Part shown: positions 6,052 to 12,671 of the stretch, one piece after another | Layout of the letters: every line of letters starts with the position of its first letter | How positions within the stretch are numbered: the stretch's first letter is position 1 | Source of the DNA: Candidatus Daviesbacteria bacterium | Lineage (GTDB): Bacteria > Patescibacteriota > Microgenomatia > Daviesbacterales > UBA10151 | NCBI GenBank assembly: GCA_016186985.1 | Contig: JACPKO010000073.1 | Span: 1 to 15,227 of the forward strand | Length of the DNA stretch: 15,227 bases | Direction of reading: 5' to 3' | The notes under the pieces: model-generated | Told to the model about the DNA's origin: nothing | The model's database searches: none | Seen by the model: only the letters and a program-made list of their open reading frames with translations | Position numbers and translations under genes: made by a program

Positions 6052-6648
6052 CTAGTACTCCTTCCTTCCCTCAAGAGCCCTTGAGAGCGTTGTTTCATCA
6101 GCATACTCCAAATCCCCGCCTACAGGAAGCCCCCGGGCAATCCGGGTAGTTTTTATTCCTAATGGCTTAATCAGCCGCTCAATATACATCGCAGTAGCTT
6201 CACCTTCCATTGTGGGGTTAGTCGCAATAATAATTTCCGAAACTTCGCCGGTTTTTAATCTGGGCAAAATCTGTCTAATATAAAGTTCTTCGGGGCCTAT
6301 GTTATCAAGAGGAGAAATAACACCATGCAAAACATGGTAAAGACCTTTGAAATTGGCCTTCTCCAGCGCTAAAACATCCAACGGATCCTCAACAACCGCT
6401 ATCAAACTTTTGTCCCGGCCGGAATCAGTATCAATCTCGCAGGGATCAGATTCGGAGATATTAAAACAGGTCTGGCATAAAACAGTATTTTCTTTCAACG
6501 CCATTGCAGACACTGCCAACTTCTCCGCCTCCTCTTTAGGAGCGTGCAGCAGGTAATAAGTCAGTCTTTGAGCCGATTTTGGACCAATACCCGGAAGCCT
6601 CTCAAAAGCCTCTATTAATTCACGAACAACTCTGGGAATAGTAGCCAC
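6052..6648 (-). CDS. recR: recombination mediator RecR
   Basis: 198 residues, the standard length for this DNA repair protein, which works with RecO (and RecF) to load RecA onto single-stranded DNA. The N-terminal helix-hairpin-helix LPGIGPKSAQRLTYYLL spans 18-34. The zinc finger is at 58-73 and the Toprim domain follows (LIAVVEDPLDVLALE, then IIIATNPTMEGEATA and TRIARGLPVGGDLEYAD). The finger is unusual: C58, C61 and C70 are present, but the fourth cysteine of the usual C-x2-C motif is D73 (codon GAT). The start is GTG at 6648, which gives the canonical P-x-x-V-x-x-L-I opening. RecR commonly lies next to ybaB and dnaX; here a protease gene separates it from ybaB by about 1 kb. Confidence 0.96.
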   Translation of the reverse strand: MATIPRVVRELIEAFERLPGIGPKSAQRLTYYLLHAPKEEAEKLAVSAMALKENTVLCQTCFNISESDPCEIDTDSGRDKSLIAVVEDPLDVLALEKANFKGLYHVLHGVISPLDNIGPEELYIRQILPRLKTGEVSEIIIATNPTMEGEATAMYIERLIKPLGIKTTRIARGLPVGGDLEYADETTLSRALEGRKEY

Positions 6649-6667
6649 TGTAGGCTTATTCTACCAT

Positions 6668-7609
6668 TTATCTTTTACTCGGAGGGAAAGGATCATTTGG
6701 ATAAGTTTTATGGAAAAACTGAGCTACGGCAAACGCCAGCGTATTATTGTAAGAATGTGCTAAGACTGCATGATTAAATCCCTTTTCTCTCATTAGGTGC
6801 CAGAAAAATAATCCCATCATGAAATGAGCTAATGGAACTGAATTAACATATTTCATACGACCCTCATCAGAGGGCTGAAAATTATGACCAAGAGCAAATA
6901 TTGCTGAGATAGGAATCCCTACCTTCCATAACTCACTTTTTTCACCTAGTGGTTCAGGGTTCTTTTTTATTAATGCAGCCGCCTCCGATGGTATTAGTCT
7001 AAAAAGCGTTTCTTCGAATAAAGGTGCTTGAACTGCAGCCATAGAAAAGAACAGAGCCGGATTATTAAGCAGATGTTTACCGTAATCAGATTCAAGCAAG
7101 TCTGGTGTATGTTTGATATTTAAAGCTGCAAAGACTTCTTGCGCAAGTACCGCTGAAGCCATTTGTAAACTTGTCTCTAGTATAGTTTCTTTATAAGTAC
7201 CCTTTCCTAAGCGCAGTTTGCTTGAAATCGCTTCTGCCACTTTACTGATACCAGCTCTTGCTCCTGGTCCACCTACAACAGCTAGAACAAAACCCGGCAG
7301 GAGTTTTCCTTCCTCTGAGACATCTTGTTTATTGGATCTTTCTGGTGGTTTCCTACCTTTATCTTCTTCTTGAGTTTGATCATGTTGGGGATCTTTTGTA
7401 TTGTGGTAGGCCTCATAATCTTTTATGCCCTCTAAGTTAATTGCCATAATCAACCCAAAACCCGCCATAAACTTTAAAGCACTGCGTCTGCTCAAAACTA
7501 CACCTTTTTTTGCAAATAAAGGTTCATTTAGGTATTTATGTGTTGTGGGGATAAGTTTTTTTAATAATTCTCTTCTAGGTATGGGATCTCCGCCTTTTCC
7601 CTCAGTCAT
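6668..7609 (-). CDS. CPBP-family (CAAX/Rce1-like) intramembrane protease with twin-arginine-like segment
   Basis: 313 residues. Three motifs match the CPBP glutamic membrane protease family in order: EETLFR (E199, E200, R204), FALGH (F238, H242) and HSYNN (H285, N289), each within or beside a hydrophobic segment (about 185-198, 231-242, 259-272, 281-298). Such proteins cleave or process membrane-anchored peptides, and some take part in bacteriocin self-immunity; the substrate here is unknown. Residues 40-58 read SRRSALKF followed by a hydrophobic stretch, a close match to the twin-arginine export motif, but preceded by 39 residues. A charged linker (70-100) follows. The ATG at 7609 lies 3 nt beyond the ybaB stop, so the two genes are probably co-transcribed and coupled. 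Family assignment rests on motifs only. Confidence 0.78.
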   Translation of the reverse strand: MTEGKGGDPIPRRELLKKLIPTTHKYLNEPLFAKKGVVLSRRSALKFMAGFGLIMAINLEGIKDYEAYHNTKDPQHDQTQEEDKGRKPPERSNKQDVSEEGKLLPGFVLAVVGGPGARAGISKVAEAISSKLRLGKGTYKETILETSLQMASAVLAQEVFAALNIKHTPDLLESDYGKHLLNNPALFFSMAAVQAPLFEETLFRLIPSEAAALIKKNPEPLGEKSELWKVGIPISAIFALGHNFQPSDEGRMKYVNSVPLAHFMMGLFFWHLMREKGFNHAVLAHSYNNTLAFAVAQFFHKTYPNDPFPPSKR

Positions 7610-7612
7610 ATA

Positions 7613-7912
7613 CTACATTCCCGGCATTCCCATGCCGCCCATTAAACCTTTCATCTCCTCTGCTGCAACTTTTTGGGATTGTTTAAGTGATTCGTTAACT
7701 GCTTCGGTAATTTTATCAAAACCTGCCTGTCCGGCAGGCAGGTCATTATCTCCTGAAATTGAGATTACTTTTTGGTCTGCAGTCATAACAACAGTAACTC
7801 CCTTATGCTCAACAGTGATTTTAATCCCGGCAAGTTTTTTCTGCACTTCGAGCGCCTGGTCGCGCATTTTCTTTAGATCCCCAAGTTGTTTGATATTATC
7901 CATGAATCCCAT
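7613..7912 (-). CDS. ybaB: nucleoid-associated protein YbaB/EbfC family
   Basis: 99 residues. Small dimeric DNA-binding protein that coats the nucleoid in studied bacteria. The pattern is typical: N-terminal helix DLKKMRDQALEVQKKLAGI, strands ITVEHKGVTVVMTADQKVISISG, then a long C-terminal helix FDKITEAVNESLKQSQKVAAEEM and a Met/Gly tail. Residues 58-64 (LPAGQAG) are an insertion between the last strand and the helix, encoded by a GC-rich imperfect palindrome at 7722-7742. The gene is followed with a 3-nt gap by the CPBP protease gene. Adjacency to recR and dnaX is common elsewhere; here both partners are present but separated. A TAAAAT box lies about 9 nt upstream of the ATG without a clear -35. 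Confidence 0.93.
   Translation of the reverse strand: MGFMDNIKQLGDLKKMRDQALEVQKKLAGIKITVEHKGVTVVMTADQKVISISGDNDLPAGQAGFDKITEAVNESLKQSQKVAAEEMKGLMGGMGMPGM
7722..7742. repeat. palindromic insertion in ybaB (PAGQAG element)
   Basis: CCTGCCTG (7722-7729) and CAGGCAGG (7735-7742) are perfect reverse complements around TCCGG. It is one base longer than the cysS copy at 4411-4430 and is read in a different frame, giving PAGQAG instead of PAGRQG. It splits the strand-to-helix turn of YbaB without breaking the reading frame. Confidence 0.82.
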
Positions 7913-7975
7913 ATTGGATGTATTTTATGATATTAATTCTCAAATAGCTAGAGTTTTAATTCTATGAGTAACATA

Positions 7976-8665
7976 CTATCTTTGTGAATATTCTTCAATA
8001 GCTTCAGCTTTTGCTTCTTCCAAAAACCCGACTTCATCAGGCCGTATTAATCTGTTTTGCCTTTGAATGGGCATCAATTTTCCGTCTTTCTCAACCTTAT
8101 CCCAAAACTCTGCTATCAATTTTTTCTCAATTTCCTTAACTCTTGCCTGAAGGCTTTCAGCGCTGTCTTCTTCCATAATCTCAACTGGTTTATAAGCCAA
8201 AAGAGCCCCTTTATCAAGCTCCTCATTGACCAAGTGGATACAAACTTCGCTTTTAAACGGGCGTCTAACCTTTTTAAAAAAATTTAAAACTGCTTGATGG
8301 ACTACCAGACCTTTCATCCCTTTCCCCCCGAAATCAGGGTGTCCCGGATCAAGCGGAGCCGGGTGGTTGTTTGTAATACGGCCCGCAAACTTTTGACAAA
8401 CACTAATGGGAGTTATCATTTCCCATCCGTTTTGGGAAATAAAATCAAACTCATATTTAGATAGCGCCTTAAGGATTTTTCCGCCAAACTCTTCTAAATT
8501 CATTCCATTTTTTTCAACAATTTCAACAGGAACTCCTGCATTTTTAGCCCTTTCAATAACTCTCGCTTCGGGATTATTTGTAAGTATGACTGCAGCCTTA
8601 GGGAAGAGAACTTCAGCTGTAGATCCTGCCCCGGAAGCAAAAATAACCAGTTTTAAATTATTCAT
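7976..8665 (-). CDS. PurN-like formyltransferase (phosphoribosylglycinamide formyltransferase family)
   Basis: 229 residues of the formyltransferase fold. It opens with VIFASGAGS, the usual phosphate-binding turn (the family usually has GSN, here GST). The catalytic region ITNNHPAPLDPG has the N-x-H pair (N99, H101), and the third catalytic residue lies in VNEELDKGALL (D151); EEDSAESLQARVKEIEKKL matches the family C-terminal helix. PurN transfers the formyl group of 10-formyltetrahydrofolate to GAR in purine synthesis. The neighbours folD and glyA supply that cofactor, which supports a one-carbon role. No other purine genes are visible, so a different formyl acceptor is possible and I leave the symbol empty. 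The C-terminal ~30 residues (IQRQNRLIRPDEVGFLEEAKAEAIEEY) extend past the usual end. ATG at 8665 follows a TAGAAT box by 10 nt. Confidence 0.85.
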   Translation of the reverse strand: MNNLKLVIFASGAGSTAEVLFPKAAVILTNNPEARVIERAKNAGVPVEIVEKNGMNLEEFGGKILKALSKYEFDFISQNGWEMITPISVCQKFAGRITNNHPAPLDPGHPDFGGKGMKGLVVHQAVLNFFKKVRRPFKSEVCIHLVNEELDKGALLAYKPVEIMEEDSAESLQARVKEIEKKLIAEFWDKVEKDGKLMPIQRQNRLIRPDEVGFLEEAKAEAIEEYSQR

Positions 8666-8709
8666 ACTCGAAAAAATTCTACGATCGTTAAAAAAATACT
8701 AGTTTTGTT

Positions 8710-8737
8710 TAATACTTGATACATACTACCTACTACT
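8710..8737. repeat. heptamer-word array, single arm (end of folD)
   Basis: Four 7-bp words (TAATACT, TGATACA, then TACTACC, TACTACT) in exact register at 8710-8737. The array contains the folD TAG stop codon (8733-8735). No clear opposite arm is seen. Confidence 0.7.
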
Positions 8738-9524
8738 TCTTTGCTGCTTCTAATATATTTTCCATTAAAGAAATGATTGTCACCGGCCCTACCCCTCCAA
8801 ATTTAGGGGTATACATTTTTGCTTTCCTGTAAACTTCCGGATCAAAATCTCCGAGTCCCACATCAATCGCAATAACCCCTGTTTTTACCATCTCCGCGTC
8901 TATAAGCCCCTTTACTCCTGTGCAGGAAATAACAACTTCAGCTAGTCTTAAATCATCCAAATTGCACTCCGGATTTACTTTATCAAGTCGAAGTATTTTT
9001 TTTGCATTTCTCATTGATAATTGCTCTACCAGGGGCTTTCCCACCTCACCTTCGGAGCCTACAACCCCGAATACTAAATTTTCAATTTTCAATTTTAAAT
9101 TTTCAATTATTTTCATTACCCCTTTTACTGTAGCCGAAGTAAAATCACTTTTCCCAACCATTCCATCTATATCTTTTTTCGGGTCAATCAGGTCAATTAG
9201 ATCCCATTTGCTTTTTCCTCTTAAAAAATCCCTGGGCACGGGCAGCTGGATCATAATCCCTTTGACCTCGGAAGTTTCATTTAAACTCCGGATTTTCCGC
9301 GCAACGTTTTCAAAGGAAGATTTTACGGGGAATTTCATCGGCAAAAAATCGATATTAAATTCCTCAGCCTTTTTTTGCTTCATCTGGGTATATAAAAGGG
9401 AATTGGGATCATTGCCAATTAGGATACTAACAACCAGAGGCCGTTCTTTAAGCTTACCCAATTCCTGCTTTAATTTTTTACCAAGCTTATCTGCCAGGGC
9501 TTTCCCATCAATAATTTTAGACAT
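8733..9524 (-). CDS. folD: bifunctional methylenetetrahydrofolate dehydrogenase/cyclohydrolase
   Basis: 263 residues. Interconverts 5,10-methylene-, methenyl- and 10-formyl-tetrahydrofolate. The catalytic YTQMK motif gives Y45 and K49; GIMIQLPVP gives Q93; PKKDIDGM gives D120; GVVGSEGEVGKP is the Rossmann cofactor loop; GGVGPVT is the C-terminal signature. Two departures from the family: the PCTP motif that normally follows DG is absent (the segment reads FTSATVKGVM, with a shortened loop), and the serine of the usual G-x-S Rossmann loop is replaced. Residues 140-150 (IENLKLKIENL) are encoded by a 7-bp array (9079-9106). It receives substrate from GlyA and feeds the PurN-like enzyme; the genes are adjacent. 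ATG at 9524 follows AAGGA by about 8 nt, one of the few Shine-Dalgarno sites here. Confidence 0.95.
   Translation of the reverse strand: MSKIIDGKALADKLGKKLKQELGKLKERPLVVSILIGNDPNSLLYTQMKQKKAEEFNIDFLPMKFPVKSSFENVARKIRSLNETSEVKGIMIQLPVPRDFLRGKSKWDLIDLIDPKKDIDGMVGKSDFTSATVKGVMKIIENLKLKIENLVFGVVGSEGEVGKPLVEQLSMRNAKKILRLDKVNPECNLDDLRLAEVVISCTGVKGLIDAEMVKTGVIAIDVGLGDFDPEVYRKAKMYTPKFGGVGPVTIISLMENILEAAKK
9079..9106. repeat. heptamer-word array inside folD
   Basis: Four words TTTTCAA, TTTTCAA, TTTTAAA, TTTTCAA in exact 7-bp register, single orientation. On the minus strand they encode the IENLKLKIENL helix of FolD. In typical FolD this stretch has the same length but unrelated sequence, so the array seems to have replaced a surface helix rather than lengthened it. 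Confidence 0.8.
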
Positions 9525-9530
9525 ACATTA

Positions 9531-9540
9531 ATTCCTTTCT
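9531..9540 (-). promoter_or_regulatory. ribosome binding site of folD
   Basis: AGAAAGGAAT on the minus strand, with AAGGA about 8 nt ahead of the ATG at 9524. An out-of-frame ATG lies 4 nt upstream, so this site helps decide the start. Most other genes here lack such a site. Confidence 0.6.
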
Positions 9541-9570
9541 AAACATAAAAGCTTTTCTGGCTAAAATTAC

Positions 9571-9626
9571 AAGGTTCTGCGAGTGCGAGGTACAATCTCT
9601 CAAACCGAAGCACGAAGCGGGTCCTT
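9571..9626 (+). ncRNA. structured repeat element, copy 2 (leader of folD)
   Basis: Homologue of 618-672. Plus-strand fold: AAGGTTCTGC (9571-9580) pairs with GCGGGTCCTT (9617-9626) with one U-U mismatch; GA faces GAA; GTGC (9583-9586) pairs with GCAC (9610-9613); GA faces GAA; GGT (9589-9591) pairs with ACC (9604-9606) around a longer loop. Compared with copy 1, GCGC/GCGC has become GTGC/GCAC (a paired change), one G-U became G-C, and one U-A became U-G, all keeping the pairing. A TATAAT box (9650-9655, minus strand) lies upstream, so folD transcripts may carry the complementary sequence 46 nt ahead of the start codon. Role unknown. Confidence 0.55.
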
Positions 9627-9665
9627 ATAATTTTTGTCATTACAAGGGAATTATATAGAAAAAGG

Positions 9666-10994
9666 CTAATCTATGCCAGGAACAGGGAATTTTTGACTGA
9701 ATTGGGCAATCTCTCTTTTAATACTCAAAAGGTTTTTATTGCCGGAAATTTTCTTCTTAAAATCCTTAATATATTGCGCACGGAGCTCTTTTTCTTTTGG
9801 CGTGTCGTGTCCGCGGATTTCCTCAAGCGCGCTTTTAATCCAGGAGGCAATCTTTATCATTTCCTTTTTCTTCATCCCCCTTGTAGTTAAAGCAGGAGTC
9901 CCCAGTCTTATTCCGGACGGATAAAAAGGTGAAACCGGCTCTCCCGGAATTGTATTTTTATTAACTGTTATTCCTGCGGTCTCAAGAGCATATTGCGCCT
10001 GATACCCCATTCCATAACCATAATCAGTTAAAGGAAGTAAGACCAAATGGGTTTCGGAGACTGTTCCCAATTCCTTTGCCAAAACCGCGGCATTTTTTGC
10101 AATTTGCTTACCGTAAGTTCTAAATGATGGCTTAAGCGCTTCCTCCAAACTAACCGCAATTGCCGCTGTCTGGTGGTTGTGAGGTCCGCCCTGGGCACCC
10201 GGAATTAAAGCCCTCTCAAGCTTTGTTTTTAACTCAGGATCTTTTTTCAAACCTATATCTGTTGCCAAAATCATCGCCCCCCTTGGGCCCCTTAAAGTTT
10301 TGTGGGTTGTTGTCATAACTATATCGCAGTAAGGTACGGGGGATTCGTGCTCACCGGCAATAATCAAACCTGTGATATGAGAGCAGTCTGCAACTAAGAC
10401 TGCCCCGACTTTATCCGCAATTTTTCTGAATTTTGCATAATCTAATTTAAAAGGATAGGCCGTAGTTCCAACCCAAATTAACTTAGGTTTATTTTTGACT
10501 GCTAATTTCTCCAACTCATCAAAATCAATTTTCCAGTCCTTGCCGACACTGTAGTTAACGGCCTTGTAAAATATACTGGAAAAACTTAAGTTTGCACCAT
10601 GGGTTAAATGGCCGCCTGAGACAAGGGATAACCCCATCACGACATCCCCAGGCTTACAAACAGCCATAGTTACTATTAAATTTGCGGGTGACCCAGAGTA
10701 AGGCTGAACCAGGGCTTCGGGTACTTTGAATAATTTTTTAGCCAGATCAATAGCGTAATTCTCGATTTCATCAATTACATCATTCCCTCCGTAATATCTT
10801 CTCCCGGGGAATCCTTCGGAGTATTTGTTGGTTAAAATCGAGCCAAGTGCCTGCAAAACTTCGACAGAAACATAATTTTCCGAAGGGATCATTTCCAAAC
10901 CTTCTTTTTGGCGTTTTTCTTCTTTTTTGATAAGCTTATAGATCTTGGGGGAATTTTTCTTAAGGGCCGAGTAATTTATAGGATTCTTAGCCAT
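9666..10994 (-). CDS. glyA: serine hydroxymethyltransferase
   Basis: PLP enzyme of 442 residues that makes glycine and 5,10-methylene-tetrahydrofolate from serine. Family blocks occur in order: LEMIPSENYVS (34-43), YSEGFPGRRYYGGN (58-71), GGHLTHG (127-133), VADCSHITGL (201-210, with D203 and H206 for the cofactor ring) and TTTHKTLRGPRGA (228-240), where K232 is the Schiff-base lysine. SGIRLGTPALTTRG near the end holds the carboxylate-binding arginine. It is slightly longer than the usual ~420. Its product is the substrate of FolD, encoded next. A TTGACA-N17-TAAATT promoter lies just ahead, with its -10 box 13 nt from the ATG, so the leader is very short. The promoter overlaps the end of dnaX. 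Confidence 0.97.
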   Translation of the reverse strand: MAKNPINYSALKKNSPKIYKLIKKEEKRQKEGLEMIPSENYVSVEVLQALGSILTNKYSEGFPGRRYYGGNDVIDEIENYAIDLAKKLFKVPEALVQPYSGSPANLIVTMAVCKPGDVVMGLSLVSGGHLTHGANLSFSSIFYKAVNYSVGKDWKIDFDELEKLAVKNKPKLIWVGTTAYPFKLDYAKFRKIADKVGAVLVADCSHITGLIIAGEHESPVPYCDIVMTTTHKTLRGPRGAMILATDIGLKKDPELKTKLERALIPGAQGGPHNHQTAAIAVSLEEALKPSFRTYGKQIAKNAAVLAKELGTVSETHLVLLPLTDYGYGMGYQAQYALETAGITVNKNTIPGEPVSPFYPSGIRLGTPALTTRGMKKKEMIKIASWIKSALEEIRGHDTPKEKELRAQYIKDFKKKISGNKNLLSIKREIAQFSQKFPVPGID

Positions 10995-11006
10995 CTGGCA
11001 TAGAGT

Positions 11007-11035
11007 AATTTACATTGGATTTTAATCAATGTCAA
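11007..11035 (-). promoter_or_regulatory. promoter of glyA (TTGACA-N17-TAAATT)
   Basis: A perfect consensus -35 (11030-11035 on the minus strand) and TAAATT (11007-11012) with a 17-bp spacer. The last -10 base is 13 nt from the A of the glyA ATG, so the leader should be about 5-7 nt. The dnaX TGA stop (11032-11034) lies inside the -35 hexamer. Confidence 0.65.
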
Positions 11036-12663
11036 GAATTAAATATTTCAGAGGCTAAGCGTACTATTTCATCATCCTGGGCTACCTCGACATTTGCCAG
11101 CTCTTCCTGCCTTAAAACCCTTTTGCCTAAAACTGTAGTAATTTTTACGGACTTGCCCAGTACATCCGCCAAAACGGATTCCAGGAGCGATTTTGATTTT
11201 GGTGCCTCCAAAATTCTTTGGTGGAAAGAATAGGGTACTTCCAGAATTACGTTTGCCCCATCACAATTTAAAACTTTTGCCTGTTTTAAAAGAGCTTCAA
11301 GCGAGTAATTGTAAGGCCGGATAGTTTCTAAAATATAAGTCCATTTGTCAGTAATGACTATAGCATCATCTGAGGTCTGCATTGTTTCAACACTAGGGAT
11401 ATCCCGGTTCTCAGTTTTCAGTTGTCTGGTGTCAGGCATTGGCCTATCTGTTTTTTGTTTTTCTGTTTCAGAAACAGGCTTAACGAGAACTGGCTGACTT
11501 TTATCTGACAACTGAGAACCGGGAACTGATAACTGATTTATGCTTTTCACTACCGCTACTTCCAAAGGTAAAGATGGAATTGTAGTATATTTTAACTGCT
11601 CTAAACTTTTATGGAAGTTTTCCAGATATAAAATTAATTTATCCTGATTTATTTTTTCACTAAGCATTTTCAGAATTTCCCATCTCCCGGTTCCGATTTC
11701 CAGCTTCACTCCCTCTTCCGCCCCATTTTTAATTAAAAGGATATTTCTTAAAGTCCTAAGCACTGAATTAATAAATTCCTTAATATTAATTCCTTTTTCA
11801 TTTATGGCTTGAATCAGGCTTAATGCTTCTTTTGAATCTTTATCTATAATTTTTTCCAAAAGATAGGTGATTTCTGAAAAATCGTTTGCTTTAAGAACGC
11901 TTCTTGCCTCCTCCATACTTATCTCTTTACCATAAGATGAAATCTGATCTAAATTTTTTACGGCATCGCGAAAGCTTCCTTCGCTAACCTGCGCAATCAG
12001 ATCCAGTATTTCATCAGTTAGTTTTAGTTTTTCTTTCCGGGTGATATTTGTCAGGGCTAATTTTAAATCCTGGGGACTTGCCTGTTTAAAATCAAACCTG
12101 GAAACCCTTGAAAGAATTGTTACCGGAAGCTTATGAACTTCAGTTGTAGCTAAAATAAAAAGTACATGAGCCGGCGGCTCTTCAAGGGTCTTAAGGAGTG
12201 CGTTGAACGCTTCTGCTGTTAACATATGAACTTCGTCGATTATGTAGACCTTTTTCTTTAAAGAACTTGGTGCTAGTTTAATTTTTTCGCGTAAGGAGCG
12301 GATATCGTCTATCCCGCGGTTTGAAGCCGCATCGATTTCAATTAAGTCAAGATTGGAACCGTCGGTTATTGAAATACAGGCGGAGCATTTATTGCATGGA
12401 AGTTCGCTATCAGCTTTCAGCTCTCGGCTTTCAGCTTTTTTTGCTGACGACTGATTGCTGACGACTGATTGCTGACTTTCACAATTAACGAGCTTCGCGA
12501 GAATTCTGGCTGTTGAAGTTTTACCTGAGCCTCTGGGGCCGCAAAAAAGATAGGCGTGTGCTAATTTTCCGCTTGCGAATGCGGCGAGCAGGGTTTTTTT
12601 TACATGATCCTGGCCGATCAATTCGTCAAAATTTTGCGGGCGGTATTTACGATAGAAAACCAT
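11032..12663 (-). CDS. dnaX: DNA polymerase III subunit gamma/tau
   Basis: Clamp loader ATPase of 543 residues. MVFYRKYRPQNFDELIGQDH is the classic start; Walker A GPRGSGKTS is at 42-50; IIDEVHML (141-148) is Walker B; LATTEVHKLP (171-180) is sensor 1; ILSRVSRFDF follows. The zinc module has C61, C90, C93 and C96. In the family the first two cysteines are 8 residues apart; here 28 residues separate them, and the extra ~20 (Ser/Gln/Lys-rich) are encoded by a heptamer array (12411-12478). A second array (11408-11539) encodes part of the linker around residues 375-419, between the collar domain and the C-terminal domain. Length suggests a tau-like form. An array starts 8 nt upstream of the ATG, and no Shine-Dalgarno is present. 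Confidence 0.96.
   Translation of the reverse strand: MVFYRKYRPQNFDELIGQDHVKKTLLAAFASGKLAHAYLFCGPRGSGKTSTARILAKLVNCESQQSVVSNQSSAKKAESRELKADSELPCNKCSACISITDGSNLDLIEIDAASNRGIDDIRSLREKIKLAPSSLKKKVYIIDEVHMLTAEAFNALLKTLEEPPAHVLFILATTEVHKLPVTILSRVSRFDFKQASPQDLKLALTNITRKEKLKLTDEILDLIAQVSEGSFRDAVKNLDQISSYGKEISMEEARSVLKANDFSEITYLLEKIIDKDSKEALSLIQAINEKGINIKEFINSVLRTLRNILLIKNGAEEGVKLEIGTGRWEILKMLSEKINQDKLILYLENFHKSLEQLKYTTIPSLPLEVAVVKSINQLSVPGSQLSDKSQPVLVKPVSETEKQKTDRPMPDTRQLKTENRDIPSVETMQTSDDAIVITDKWTYILETIRPYNYSLEALLKQAKVLNCDGANVILEVPYSFHQRILEAPKSKSLLESVLADVLGKSVKITTVLGKRVLRQEELANVEVAQDDEIVRLASEIFNS
11408..11539. repeat. heptamer-word array, inverted pair, inside the dnaX linker
   Basis: Left arm: TTCTCAG, TTTTCAG, TTGTCTG, GTGTCAG at 11408-11435. 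Right arm: CTGACAA, CTGAGAA, CCGGGAA, CTGATAA, CTGATTT at 11505-11539, the same word type in the opposite sense. A 12-bp perfect inverted repeat (CCCGGTTCTCAG at 11403-11414 with CTGAGAACCGGG at 11512-11523) joins them, and the arms otherwise differ by one whole 7-bp word. All of it is translated as part of the DnaX linker. Confidence 0.85.
12411..12478. repeat. heptamer-word array, inverted pair, inside the dnaX zinc module
   Basis: Left arm: four words CAGCTTT, CAGCTCT, CGGCTTT, CAGCTTT at 12411-12438. Right arm: CTGACGA and CTGATTG alternating twice and then CTGACTT at 12444-12478. Read in the opposite sense the left arm gives GCTGAAA-type words, the same class as the right arm. The array maps onto the extra ~20 residues between the first and second zinc cysteines of DnaX, keeping frame. 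Confidence 0.9.
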
Positions 12664-12671
12664 AATTAAAA

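Noticed and set aside
618..9626. Structured repeats as integron attC sites framing a cassette
   Set aside because: The ends do not match the GTTRRRY / RYYYAAC core rule, the intervening 9 kb are ordinary housekeeping genes in one operon-like direction, and there is no integrase.
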